Assembly: GCA_019422105.1 (NCBI GenBank) | Contig: JAHZDZ010000009.1 | Location: 111,319 to 175,318, forward strand | Source: Bacillota bacterium | Lineage (GTDB): Bacteria > Bacillota > Clostridia > Lachnospirales > Anaerotignaceae | DNA: 64,000 bases | Direction of reading: 5' to 3' | In this document: one piece after another, positions 17,251 through 25,352 of the stretch | Layout of the letters: every line of letters starts with the position of its first letter | Position numbering within the stretch: position 1 is the stretch's first letter | Translations under genes and position numbers: made by a program | The notes under the pieces: model-generated | The model's database searches: none | What the model saw: the letters and a program-made list of their open reading frames with translations, nothing else | What the model was told of the DNA's origin: nothing

Positions 17251-18383
17251 AGCCTTTAAGCATATATATTCATATACCGTTTTGCAAAAGAAAGTGCCTG
17301 TACTGCGATTTTCCCTCTTTTTCCGGCTGTGAGGCGGAGTATGGAGATTATATTTCGGCGCTGGAAAAAGAACTGCGCCTTTGCAGTACACAATTAAACG
17401 ATTGCAGCATTGACACTGTATTTATAGGAGGAGGTACGCCCACTGTGCTTCCGCCGGATATGCTGGGAAGGATTATGAATACAGTTCTTGAGAGATATAA
17501 CGTATCAAGCGATGCCGAAATTACTGTGGAGGCTAACCCGGGTACCCTGAACAGGCAGATGTTGAGGGAAATGAAGTCAATGGAGATAAACCGTCTCAGC
17601 ATGGGAGTGCAGGCATGGCAGGACAGGTTATTAAAAGGGCTTGGAAGAATTCACTCTGTAAAGGAGTTTCTGCAAAACTACGCAGAGGCCAGAGAGGAAG
17701 GATTTCAGAATATCAATCTGGATTTAATGTTTTCACTTCCTGAGCAGTCCCTGGATGACTGGAGGGAAACACTGGAGGGGGCTGTTTTATTAAATCCGGA
17801 GCATATATCCGCCTACAGCCTAATCATAGAGGAAGGAACACCCTTTTATGACATGGAGCGGAGGGGCATTATCCGGGAAGCGGATGAGGGCCTTGACCGT
17901 GAGATGTACTACATGGCAAGAGAGCTGTTGGAAAAAAACGGCTATCATCAGTATGAAATTTCCAATTTTGCATGGGAAGGAATGGAATGCCGCCACAATA
18001 AGGTCTATTGGCGGGATGAGCAATATGTAGGCTTCGGCCTTGGCGCCCACTCCTATTTTGGAGAGGAACGCTTTCACAATACCTATGATTTAAAGAAATA
18101 TAACAGTGCAAAGGGGCAGATGCATCTTTTGCGGGAGGACAGGGAAAAGCTGAGCATAGAGGAGCAATATGCGGAGTTTATGTTCATGGGACTTCGCATG
18201 ACACAGGGCGTATCAAATGATAGCTTTTTTGAAAGATTCGGCAAAAATATAATGGATATTTATAGAGAACAGGTTGGCAGACTTCTGTCGGAGGGTCTCG
18301 TATATGAATATGAAAATAAAATAGCCCTGACAAGGCGCGGAATGGATTTATCCAATGTGGTTTTTGAAGCATTTCTGCTGTAA
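17247..18383 (+). CDS. hemW: HemW, radical SAM heme chaperone
   Basis: The 378-residue product begins 'MKPLSIYIHIPFCKRKCLYCDF', containing the radical SAM CxxxCxxC cluster with the CxYCDF form typical of HemW, then 'FIGGGTPTVLP', 'EANPGTL' and 'RLSMGVQAW'. HemW was long annotated as oxygen-independent coproporphyrinogen oxidase but lacks that activity and binds heme. Its place just upstream of hrcA is conserved in Firmicutes and supports the name. The ATG at 17247 overlaps the previous stop (ATGA) behind GGGGGAG; the frame runs further upstream only inside the preceding gene. Confidence 0.9.
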   Translation: MKPLSIYIHIPFCKRKCLYCDFPSFSGCEAEYGDYISALEKELRLCSTQLNDCSIDTVFIGGGTPTVLPPDMLGRIMNTVLERYNVSSDAEITVEANPGTLNRQMLREMKSMEINRLSMGVQAWQDRLLKGLGRIHSVKEFLQNYAEAREEGFQNINLDLMFSLPEQSLDDWRETLEGAVLLNPEHISAYSLIIEEGTPFYDMERRGIIREADEGLDREMYYMARELLEKNGYHQYEISNFAWEGMECRHNKVYWRDEQYVGFGLGAHSYFGEERFHNTYDLKKYNSAKGQMHLLREDREKLSIEEQYAEFMFMGLRMTQGVSNDSFFERFGKNIMDIYREQVGRLLSEGLVYEYENKIALTRRGMDLSNVVFEAFLL

Positions 18384-18423
18384 AAAAGGGCAAATTGAAA
18401 TTGAAAAATTTTTTGAAAATACG

Positions 18424-18460
18424 AAATATCACTTGACAGAACGGGTGTCAAGTGATATTT
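18424..18460 (+). promoter_or_regulatory. hrcA promoter embedded in a perfect 15-bp inverted repeat
   Basis: AAATATCACTTGACA (18424-18438) is the exact reverse complement of TGTCAAGTGATATTT (18446-18460), with a 7-base spacer. The left arm holds the -35 TTGACA (18433-18438). With 17-base spacing the -10 is TATTTT (18456-18461). The element starts 40 bases after the hemW stop, so it may also terminate hemW. It is distinct from the CIRCE operator 13 bases downstream. Confidence 0.75.
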
Positions 18461-18472
18461 TAAGAGTATGAA

Positions 18473-18499
18473 TTAGCACTCAAAGAAGTTGAGTGCTAA
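18473..18499 (+). promoter_or_regulatory. CIRCE operator (HrcA binding site)
   Basis: TTAGCACTC-N9-GAGTGCTAA is a perfect match to the CIRCE consensus. It overlaps the expected transcription start and lies 34 bases before the hrcA ATG, so HrcA should repress this operon and be relieved by heat. Confidence 0.97.
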
Positions 18500-18533
18500 C
18501 AAAACAAATCGGACTGTGGAAGGATGTGGTTGG

Positions 18534-19580
18534 ATGGCATTAAATGAAAGAAAAATAAAAATATTGCAGGCAATCATTAATGACTATATCGCCACAGCTG
18601 AACCTGTCGGAAGCAGAACTATCGCAAAGAAATATGATTTGGGAATCAGTTCTGCCACCATACGCAATGAGATGAGCGATTTGGAGGAGATGGGCTTTAT
18701 TATACAGCCCCATGCCTCGGCGGGGCGCATCCCCTCTGATTTGGGCTACAGGCTTTATGTAGACCGGCTCATGCAGCATAAGGAGCTTGATGACAGTGAG
18801 CAGGTTTATCTGCAAAATGTCATTAACCGCAATATCAGCCGTATCGACTATCTGATGGAGGAAACGGCCAGGGCAGTCTCCATGATGACAAAATATACCT
18901 CCATTATATCAGAGCCTGTTGTGGTTAAGACGAAGCTGAAGCAAATTCGGCTGATTCCGCTGGACGAGCACAGTGTCATGCTTATCATTGCAACGGAGGA
19001 AAATTTTATCAAGAATCATATCCTGAAGGTGAATAATGCCTTAAGCGACGAGGAAATTTACAGGGCGTCAAACAAGATAAATGTTATTTTAAAGGGGCAT
19101 ACTCTTGAGGACATTAATCAGGACACAGTGGGGGAATTAAGCTATGCGCTGAGCGAGCACAGCGATTTAATCCATCCCCTTTTGAGGGCTATCGCACAGA
19201 CGATACGCTCGGCGGAAAATGTGCAGGTGCATTTAAGCGGCACAAAAAATATACTGACTTTTCCGGAATTCAGTGATGTTCAGAAGGCAAAATCTCTTTT
19301 CCAGACATTGGAGGAGAGGGATGTGCTTGTAACTCTTTTGGGGGAAACAGCGGACAGCGACATGGAAATACTCATTGGAAACGAGAACAGTATAGAAGAA
19401 ATGAAGGACTGCAGTATCATAAAAACAACCTATAAGGTGGGAGACAACACCCATGGCACCATTGGCGTTATAGGGCCCACCAGAATGGATTACTCCCAGG
19501 TTGTATCTGTACTCAACAGTATGGTGAAAAACATAGAGCGTGTCCTGAAGTTTATTGCGGATGGCAAGAATGATTCATAG
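18534..19580 (+). CDS. hrcA: HrcA heat-inducible transcription repressor
   Basis: The 348-residue product has the N-terminal winged-helix 'LNERKIKILQAIINDYIATAEPVGSRTIAKKY' and 'SSATIRNEMSDLEEMGFI.QPHASAGRIPS', both diagnostic of HrcA, followed by the dimerisation core and a C-terminal 'IGPTRMDYSQVVSVL'. It binds CIRCE as a dimer and needs GroE to stay active. The frame extends to 18489, inside CIRCE, so the ATG at 18534 with GGAAGGA nine bases upstream is chosen. First gene of the hrcA-grpE-dnaK-dnaJ operon. Confidence 0.97.
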   Translation: MALNERKIKILQAIINDYIATAEPVGSRTIAKKYDLGISSATIRNEMSDLEEMGFIIQPHASAGRIPSDLGYRLYVDRLMQHKELDDSEQVYLQNVINRNISRIDYLMEETARAVSMMTKYTSIISEPVVVKTKLKQIRLIPLDEHSVMLIIATEENFIKNHILKVNNALSDEEIYRASNKINVILKGHTLEDINQDTVGELSYALSEHSDLIHPLLRAIAQTIRSAENVQVHLSGTKNILTFPEFSDVQKAKSLFQTLEERDVLVTLLGETADSDMEILIGNENSIEEMKDCSIIKTTYKVGDNTHGTIGVIGPTRMDYSQVVSVLNSMVKNIERVLKFIADGKNDS

Positions 19581-19599
19581 ATGGGAGAGAAAGGGCAAA

Positions 19600-20187
19600 A
19601 TGGAAAAGGATACGGAGAAAGACGATTTAAAAAAAGAAGAGCAGGTAAGTGATGAATGCCTTGAGACAGTGGAGGAGGAAACCCCCGAGGAGATAGAGGC
19701 GGAGAAGGAGCAGAAGGAAGCGGATGAGGCCTGCGAGAAAAAAATCGCAGAGCTGGAGGAGAAATTCAGGGACAGTCTGGATAAGCATCAGAGAACTTTA
19801 GCGGAATTTGATAATTTCAGAAAAAGGACCATGAAGGAAAAGGCCGGCATGTATAACGACGGCGTTGGAGATACAGTGGAAAAAATACTTCCGGTTCTGG
19901 ATAATCTGGATCGTGCCATAAAGACGCAGGAGGGAAAAAGCGCAGAGGAGGACTCCCTTTTGACGGGTATAAAAATGGTGCATAAGCAGTTAAAAGAAAT
20001 CCTTACCTCTTTGGGGGTAGAGGAAATTCCTGCTTTGGGCGAAAAGTTTAATCCGAATCTGCATGCGGCTGTTGCCCATGAGGACAATGAAGAGTTCGGC
20101 GAAAATGAAATTATGTTTGAAATGCTGAAGGGCTATAAATTCAAAGATAAGGTTCTCCGCCCAAGTATGGTTAAGGTGGCAAACTAA
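19600..20187 (+). CDS. grpE: GrpE nucleotide exchange factor
   Basis: The 195-residue product has a long acidic N-terminal coiled coil and the GrpE core 'LAEFDNFRKRT', 'ILPVLDNLDRAI', ending 'GYKFKDKVLRPSMVKVAN'. It releases ADP from DnaK. In-frame ATG codons exist at 19561 and 19570 inside the hrcA 3' end. The ATG at 19600, 19 bases after the hrcA stop and just behind GGGAGAGAAAGGG, is preferred. Confidence 0.95.
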   Translation: MEKDTEKDDLKKEEQVSDECLETVEEETPEEIEAEKEQKEADEACEKKIAELEEKFRDSLDKHQRTLAEFDNFRKRTMKEKAGMYNDGVGDTVEKILPVLDNLDRAIKTQEGKSAEEDSLLTGIKMVHKQLKEILTSLGVEEIPALGEKFNPNLHAAVAHEDNEEFGENEIMFEMLKGYKFKDKVLRPSMVKVAN

Positions 20188-20239
20188 TTAAAATATACAG
20201 ATACAGAAAATAGTATAAATTTTTAGGAGGAAAATAATT

Positions 20240-22084
20240 ATGGGAAAAATAATAGGAATTGACCTTGGTACAACAAATTCTTGCGTAGCGGTAATGGAGG
20301 GCGGACAGCCGGTTGTTATTGTGAACTCTGACGGTGCCAGAACCACTCCGTCTGTGGTGGGCTTTGCGAAAAACGGCGAGAGGCTTGTAGGCGAAACCGC
20401 AAAAAGACAGGCAATCACGAATCCTGATAATACCATCAGCTCTATCAAGAGAAGAATGGGCGAAAATTATAAGGTGACAATTGAGGGAAAGGGATATTCC
20501 CCGCAGGAAATTTCCGCTATGATTCTGCAAAAGCTGAAGGCGGATGCGGAAAGCTATTTGGGTGAGACGGTATCAGAGGCAGTTATCACAGTTCCCGCTT
20601 ATTTTAACGATGCCCAGAGACAGGCGACAAAGGATGCGGGAAAAATTGCGGGTCTTGAGGTAAAACGTATCATTAACGAGCCGACAGCGGCAGCTCTGGC
20701 TTACGGACTTGACAATGAAAAAGAGCAGAAAATTATGGTATATGACCTTGGCGGCGGTACATTCGACGTTTCCATCATTGAAATCGGAGACGGCGTTATA
20801 GAGGTTCTTTCTACAAACGGAAATACCCGTCTTGGCGGCGATGACTTTGACCAGAGAGTGATTGATTATCTTGTGGCTGAGTTCAAGAAAGCAGAGGGTA
20901 TGGATTTAAGCAAGGACAAAATGGCAATGCAGAGATTGAAGGAAGCGGCAGAAAAGGCAAAGAAGGAACTTTCCACCGTAACCACAACAAACATCAACCT
21001 TCCTTTCATCACCATGAACCAGGATGGGCCAAAGCACTTGGATATTAACCTGACAAGGGCGAAGTTCAATGAGCTGACCGCTGATTTGGTGGACGCAACC
21101 ATGCAGCCGGTAAGGACCGCTTTATCAGACGCAGGTTTACAGGTTGGCGAGATTGACAAGGTACTGCTGGTAGGCGGATCTACGAGAATACCGGCTGTTC
21201 AGGATACAGTAAAGAAATATACCGGAAAAGACCCATTTAAGGGGATTAACCCTGATGAGTGTGTTGCCGTTGGCGCTTCCATTCAGGGCGGCAAGCTTGC
21301 GGGAGATGCAGGCGCCGGCAGCGTGCTTCTTTTGGACGTAACGCCTCTTTCCCTCGGCATTGAGACATTGGGCGGCGTTGCCACAAAATTGATAGAAAGA
21401 AATACAACAATCCCAACAAGCAAGAAGCAGACCTTCTCCACAGCGGAGGACAATCAGACGGCTGTTGACATCCATGTTGTACAGGGTGAAAGACCGCTGG
21501 CACGTGACAACAAAACATTAGGGCAGTTTAAGCTTGACGGTATTGCGCCTGCAAGACGTGGTGTGCCGCAGATTGAGGTGACATTTGATATTGACGCCAA
21601 CGGTATCGTAAACGTTTCTGCCAAGGATTTGGGAACAGGCAAGGAACAGAAAATAACCATTACAGCCGGATCTAATCTCAGCGAAGACGAAATCGACAAG
21701 GCTGTGAAGGAAGCTGAACAGTTTGCGGAGGCTGACAAGAAGAGAAAAGAGGCAATTGATGCTAAGAATGAAGCGGACTCCCTCATTTTCCAGACAGAAA
21801 AAGCCTTGGGCGAGCTGGAAGGAAAAATTGACGACACAGAAAAATCGGCTGTTGAGAGCGAGCTGACCAAGCTGAAAGGCCTTGTGGAAAACGCCAATGT
21901 GGAAACTCTGACAGAGGATGAGGTTACCGCAATCAAAGACCAGACAAAGGCATTGACAGATGAGTTCTACAAAATTTCTGAAAAATTATATCAGCAGCAG
22001 CAGGCGGCAGGCGGCGCTCAGGATGCGGGAGCTTCCCAGGCAGGCCCTGACGATGTGGTTGACGGTGATTTCACAGAGAAATAA
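20240..22084 (+). CDS. dnaK: DnaK (Hsp70) chaperone
   Basis: The 614-residue product is a full-length Hsp70: ATPase 'GIDLGTTNSCVAVMEGG', 'YDLGGGTFDVSI' and 'LLVGGSTRIPAVQ', the substrate domain 'LLDVTPLSLGIETLGG', and a helical lid ending in a Gly/Ala/Gln-rich tail with 'DDVVDGDFTEK'. It starts at ATG 20240 behind TAGGAGGA. Works with the neighbouring GrpE and DnaJ in protein folding under CIRCE control. Confidence 0.98.
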   Translation: MGKIIGIDLGTTNSCVAVMEGGQPVVIVNSDGARTTPSVVGFAKNGERLVGETAKRQAITNPDNTISSIKRRMGENYKVTIEGKGYSPQEISAMILQKLKADAESYLGETVSEAVITVPAYFNDAQRQATKDAGKIAGLEVKRIINEPTAAALAYGLDNEKEQKIMVYDLGGGTFDVSIIEIGDGVIEVLSTNGNTRLGGDDFDQRVIDYLVAEFKKAEGMDLSKDKMAMQRLKEAAEKAKKELSTVTTTNINLPFITMNQDGPKHLDINLTRAKFNELTADLVDATMQPVRTALSDAGLQVGEIDKVLLVGGSTRIPAVQDTVKKYTGKDPFKGINPDECVAVGASIQGGKLAGDAGAGSVLLLDVTPLSLGIETLGGVATKLIERNTTIPTSKKQTFSTAEDNQTAVDIHVVQGERPLARDNKTLGQFKLDGIAPARRGVPQIEVTFDIDANGIVNVSAKDLGTGKEQKITITAGSNLSEDEIDKAVKEAEQFAEADKKRKEAIDAKNEADSLIFQTEKALGELEGKIDDTEKSAVESELTKLKGLVENANVETLTEDEVTAIKDQTKALTDEFYKISEKLYQQQQAAGGAQDAGASQAGPDDVVDGDFTEK

Positions 22085-22097
22085 GATAGTCAAATTC

Positions 22098-22328
22098 TTA
22101 GGGACTCCGTCCCTAAAAACCCTGCAGGAGGGTGTCTCCGCTCCAGTCGGTGCCAAACGAACGTCCAACGGACGTTCAGCACCCTTGACCCAATAGAAAC
22201 CGCGTAAATAAGCGGTTTCTCAAAAGGTTTTTGCCTCGTCCTTTTGAAAAAATGCGAGTGGACTTGGGCGAAGTTCAGGGTTGAAATAGGTTTTTCGACA
22301 GCCTGGGGCCGCTTTTCAAAAAGCGGCC
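22098..22328 (+). repeat. Six-hairpin element between dnaK and dnaJ
   Basis: The 345-base gap inside the operon contains at least six tandem hairpins: TTAGGGAC/GTCCCTAA (22098-22116); ACCCT/AGGGT (22119-22133); GAACGTCC/GGACGTTC (22159-22177) inside GGTGC/GCACC (22149-22183); AGAAACCGC/GCGGTTTCT (22195-22220); CAAAAGG/CCTTTTG (22221-22246); GGCCGCTTTT/AAAAGCGGCC (22307-22328). No ORF is supported. It could be an inserted intergenic repeat or an RNA processing/stability element that separates dnaK from dnaJ expression. Confidence 0.75.
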
Positions 22329-22429
22329 TATATGGCGTTTTAAGAAAAAATTTATTGTAATTTCTGCATTTTATGATAAGATAAGAGACGGTAGTTTTTG
22401 TATATTTGGCAAAAAGGCAGGTGAAAAAA

Positions 22430-23590
22430 TTGGCTGGAAAAAGAGATTACTATGAAGTCCTCGGCATTAGCAAATCAGCCAGTGACGATGAGATAAAAAA
22501 AGCATTCCGCAAGATGGCGAAAAAATACCATCCTGACGCTAATCCTGACAATAAAGAGGCGGAGCAGAAATTTAAAGAGGTAAATGAGGCGTATGAGGTT
22601 TTAAGTGATCCGCAGAAAAAAGCGCAGTACGACCAATTTGGCCATGCTGCCTTTGAGCAGGGCGGCGGTCCGGGCGGTTTCAGCTACGGCGGCGCCGGTT
22701 TTGATATGGGGGACATTGGAGATATTTTTAACATGTTTGGCTTTGGAGGAAGCGGCTTTGGCGGCGGCTTCAGCTCAGGCTCCAGAAAGAACGGCCCGCA
22801 GCGCGGGGCCGATATCGGCGTTTCGATTCAGATATCCTTTGAGGAAGCGGTCTTCGGCACGACAAAGGAAATCTCCATCAATGTGATGGATACGTGTGAA
22901 ACTTGTCATGGAACAGGCGCGAAGCCGGGCACGCATGCGGAAACCTGTAAGAAATGCAACGGCACGGGACAGGAGCGGGTTACTCAGCAGTCTATATTTG
23001 GTATGGTGCAGTCTGTCAGAACCTGTTCGGCCTGCGGCGGCACAGGAAAGACCATTAAGGATCCCTGCCCGAGCTGTAAGGGAAAAGGCAAGGTTAAGAA
23101 AAACAAGAAATTTGAGGTGAATATTCCCAAGGGTATTGACAACGGACAGACAATCCGTCTGGCCGGAAAGGGTGAAGCCGGAGACAGAGGCGGTCAAAAC
23201 GGAGATTTGCTTTTGACCGTATATGTACAGCCTGATAAGTATTTTATCAGGAAGGGCAATGATGTTTACTGTGATATTCCGCTTACCTTTGTACAGGCGG
23301 CTTTGGGCGATGAGATAAACATCCGAACGCTTGACGGTGAGCAGAAGTACACTGTGAAGGCCGGCACACAGCCGGAAACCGTTGTGACCTTAAAGGGTCT
23401 TGGTATTCCTAATTTAAGGAACAACAGGGTTAAAGGTGATATGATTATCAAATTTAAGGTAAAAATTCCGACAAGCCTGACGGAAAGGCAAAAGAGCCTG
23501 TTAAAGGATTTTTACGGCAATGACGATAATGCGGCGCCGGAAGAAGAACAGGGAAAGAAAAAAAGCTTCTGGGATAAATTTAAGGAATAA
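22430..23590 (+). CDS. dnaJ: DnaJ (Hsp40) cochaperone
   Basis: The ~386-residue product is a type I DnaJ: the J domain 'KRDYYEVLGISKSASDDEIK' with 'YHPDAN' (HPD), a Gly/Phe-rich region, four zinc-finger repeats (CETCHGTG, CKKCNGTG, CSACGGTG, CPSCKGKG) and the C-terminal substrate domain. It stimulates DnaK ATPase. The frame opens at a TTG at 22406. The TTG at 22430, six bases after AGGTG and directly ahead of the canonical N-terminus, is preferred; GTG 22421 is possible. It lies 345 bases after dnaK, unusually far for this operon. Confidence 0.95.
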   Translation: MAGKRDYYEVLGISKSASDDEIKKAFRKMAKKYHPDANPDNKEAEQKFKEVNEAYEVLSDPQKKAQYDQFGHAAFEQGGGPGGFSYGGAGFDMGDIGDIFNMFGFGGSGFGGGFSSGSRKNGPQRGADIGVSIQISFEEAVFGTTKEISINVMDTCETCHGTGAKPGTHAETCKKCNGTGQERVTQQSIFGMVQSVRTCSACGGTGKTIKDPCPSCKGKGKVKKNKKFEVNIPKGIDNGQTIRLAGKGEAGDRGGQNGDLLLTVYVQPDKYFIRKGNDVYCDIPLTFVQAALGDEINIRTLDGEQKYTVKAGTQPETVVTLKGLGIPNLRNNRVKGDMIIKFKVKIPTSLTERQKSLLKDFYGNDDNAAPEEEQGKKKSFWDKFKE

Positions 23591-23596
23591 AACCGG

Positions 23597-23637
23597 GTGG
23601 TGAAGGTGTGTAACAGCGCTTTTACCACTTCTTTATT
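23597..23637 (+). terminator. Terminator after dnaJ
   Basis: GTGGTGAA (23597-23604) pairs with TTTACCAC (23621-23628, one G-T pair), followed by TTCTTTATTATA. The rest of the gap up to 23884 shows no ORF and no recognised motif. Confidence 0.65.
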
Positions 23638-23884
23638 ATATGCCATTTGATATACTCATTCCATCCGCCGAAAAGAAAAGACTTCATCTGCGTCAGGGTA
23701 AGCGTGGGCAGCCGACCTAAGCCGCATTCCGCCAATGATGGGAAAAAACATATGTAAAACAAGCGGTGTACGGCAAAATCGGTCTTTTACGGGGAATACC
23801 CGCCATCTGCTTTAAGGTACGGCGTAAAATACGGATTGAAAACCTGTGCCTTTTCAAATGAGAAAGGGACATTTATTTTTTCCG

Positions 23885-23948
23885 TTGACCTGAGATAAAA
23901 TCGGTGGTATATTCTTACCGTTGCCTTAATATCCTAAAAAATAGGATA
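23885..23948 (+). promoter_or_regulatory. mntP promoter and adjacent inverted repeat
   Basis: TTGACC (23885-23890) and TATATT (23908-23913) are spaced by 17 bases with an extended TGG before the -10. About 16 bases further, TATCCTA-N5-TAGGATA (23930-23948) forms a perfect inverted repeat near the predicted +10 to +28. Its position suits an operator or leader hairpin; a manganese-responsive role is only inferred from the gene it precedes. Confidence 0.6.
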
Positions 23949-23985
23949 CAAGTCAAGTCAGTTTTTTATTTTGTGGGGGTATACA

Positions 23986-24564
23986 ATGGATACAATATCT
24001 ATTTTTTTGATTGCGGTTGGTCTTGCCATGGATGCCTTTGCCGTTTCTGTGTCAAACGGTATTGCGGTTTGTGATTTCAGAAAAAGACATGCCTTGAAGG
24101 TGGGGGTATATTTTGGATTTTTCCAGTTTATTATGCCTGTTATCGGGTATCTTTTGGGCACCAGCGTCAAGGCGTACATAGAAGCGGTGGATCACTGGAT
24201 TGCCTTTATTCTTTTGATTGTCATCGGCGGCAATATGGTTTTGGAGTCCTTCCACAAGGAGGAGGACATTGTCTGTTCCAAAACGGCAAGGGATGTGCTG
24301 ACTGTGAAAAAATTGGTAGTACAGGCGGTAGCCACCAGTATAGATGCCCTTGCGGTAGGTATCAGTTTTGCCATACTGGACATTAATATACTATATGCGG
24401 CGTCTATTATTGGAATTGTAGCTCTTTTTATTTCTTTTGCCGGCGGTAATCTCGGAAAAAGCATCGGCTCTGTATTAAAGGAGAGAGCGGAATTTTTGGG
24501 CGGCGCCATATTGATTGTAATTGGAATTAAAATATTGATAGAGCATTTATTCTTAGCGGCATAA
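23986..24564 (+). CDS. mntP: MntP manganese efflux pump
   Basis: The 192-residue product has six hydrophobic segments and the MntP hallmarks 'GLAMDAFAVSVSNGI' near the N-terminus and a second copy of the motif, 'SIDALAVGISFA', in the second half, as expected of the internally duplicated family. Asp residues inside these helices are conserved. It exports excess Mn(II) across the membrane. The ATG at 23986 follows TGGGGGT with 7-base spacing; an upstream in-frame TTG is less likely. It has its own promoter. Confidence 0.92.
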   Translation: MDTISIFLIAVGLAMDAFAVSVSNGIAVCDFRKRHALKVGVYFGFFQFIMPVIGYLLGTSVKAYIEAVDHWIAFILLIVIGGNMVLESFHKEEDIVCSKTARDVLTVKKLVVQAVATSIDALAVGISFAILDINILYAASIIGIVALFISFAGGNLGKSIGSVLKERAEFLGGAILIVIGIKILIEHLFLAA

Positions 24565-24587
24565 AGAGAATGGGGTAAGGTGGAAAA

Positions 24588-25127
24588 ATGGAATGGTTAC
24601 AGGCAATTGATAATGCGATTGTGCTGTTTGTGAGAAACAATTTGCAGTGCGAGTTTTTGGATACTTTAATGCCTGCTGTCTCTTGGCTTGGAAACAGTGG
24701 ATTTCTGTGGATTTTATTGGCGCTTTGTCTCTTTTTTTATAGGAAAGAGCGGAAGTTTGGTTTCGTGCTGCTTCTGTCACTGGCAGGAACGGCGGTGATT
24801 GCTAATCTTATTTTGAAGCCATATGTGGCAAGGCCAAGACCCTTTGATGTTTTGAATCTGCCGATATTGATAAAGACGCCGTTAGATTATTCCTTTCCAT
24901 CCGGCCATACGGCAGCAGCCTTTGCCTTCGCTGTGGTGTCATGGAAGAGAAACAGGCAATTTGGCGCAGGGATGCTGCTGTTTGCGGTTTTAATGGCTTT
25001 TTCCAGACTTTATCTCTGTGTTCATTTCCCCAGTGATATAATAGCCGGAATGCTGATAGGGACAAGCGTTGCCCTTTTTATACTGTATATAATACAGAAA
25101 CGGGGAATACTTTTTTATGAGATATAG
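24588..25127 (+). CDS. PAP2-family phosphatase, probable undecaprenyl-diphosphatase
   Basis: The 179-residue membrane protein has the complete PAP2 catalytic set: 'KPYVARPRP' (motif 1), 'PSGHTAAAFAF' (motif 2) and 'SRLYLCVHFPSD' (motif 3). Five or six membrane helices are evident. Size and motifs fit the BcrC type that dephosphorylates undecaprenyl diphosphate outside the membrane for cell-wall lipid carrier recycling and bacitracin tolerance. It starts 23 bases after mntP with AAGGTGG upstream. Confidence 0.85.
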   Translation: MEWLQAIDNAIVLFVRNNLQCEFLDTLMPAVSWLGNSGFLWILLALCLFFYRKERKFGFVLLLSLAGTAVIANLILKPYVARPRPFDVLNLPILIKTPLDYSFPSGHTAAAFAFAVVSWKRNRQFGAGMLLFAVLMAFSRLYLCVHFPSDIIAGMLIGTSVALFILYIIQKRGILFYEI

Positions 25128-25202
25128 GATGTTTTGTTAAAATGAGCGAAAATTTTACTAAAAAAATTGTAAATGGCAGCCTCATTTTTTATAGCCGATA
25201 TG

Positions 25203-25231
25203 TTTACAATAAACAGAATACATGATACACT
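25203..25231 (+). promoter_or_regulatory. Possible promoter upstream of the MATE gene
   Basis: TTTACA (25203-25208), 17 bases, TACACT (25226-25231) with an extended TGA. The predicted start falls at the left arm of the hairpin at 25237, so that hairpin would be at the very 5' end of the transcript. Confidence 0.4.
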
Positions 25232-25236
25232 TATCA

Positions 25237-25263
25237 ATAGTTGCGGAAGCAACTATTTTTTTC
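25237..25263 (+). terminator. Terminator between the PAP2 and MATE genes
   Basis: ATAGTTGC (25237-25244), GGAA loop, GCAACTAT (25249-25256), then seven Ts. A second A/T-rich hairpin, AAAAAAGAA/TTTCTTTTTT, follows near 25278-25300. Confidence 0.8.
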
Positions 25264-25352
25264 TTCTTTTTTCCAATAAAAAAGAAGTTTTTCTTTTTTG
25301 GGGAGGGTTTCAGTTTTTTATTTTGCAGCTTGTAAGAGTCAGGAGGATTTTT

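Noticed and set aside
23640..23985. yybP-ykoY manganese riboswitch before mntP
   Set aside because: I could not place the conserved core loops; a covariance-model scan would be needed to claim it.
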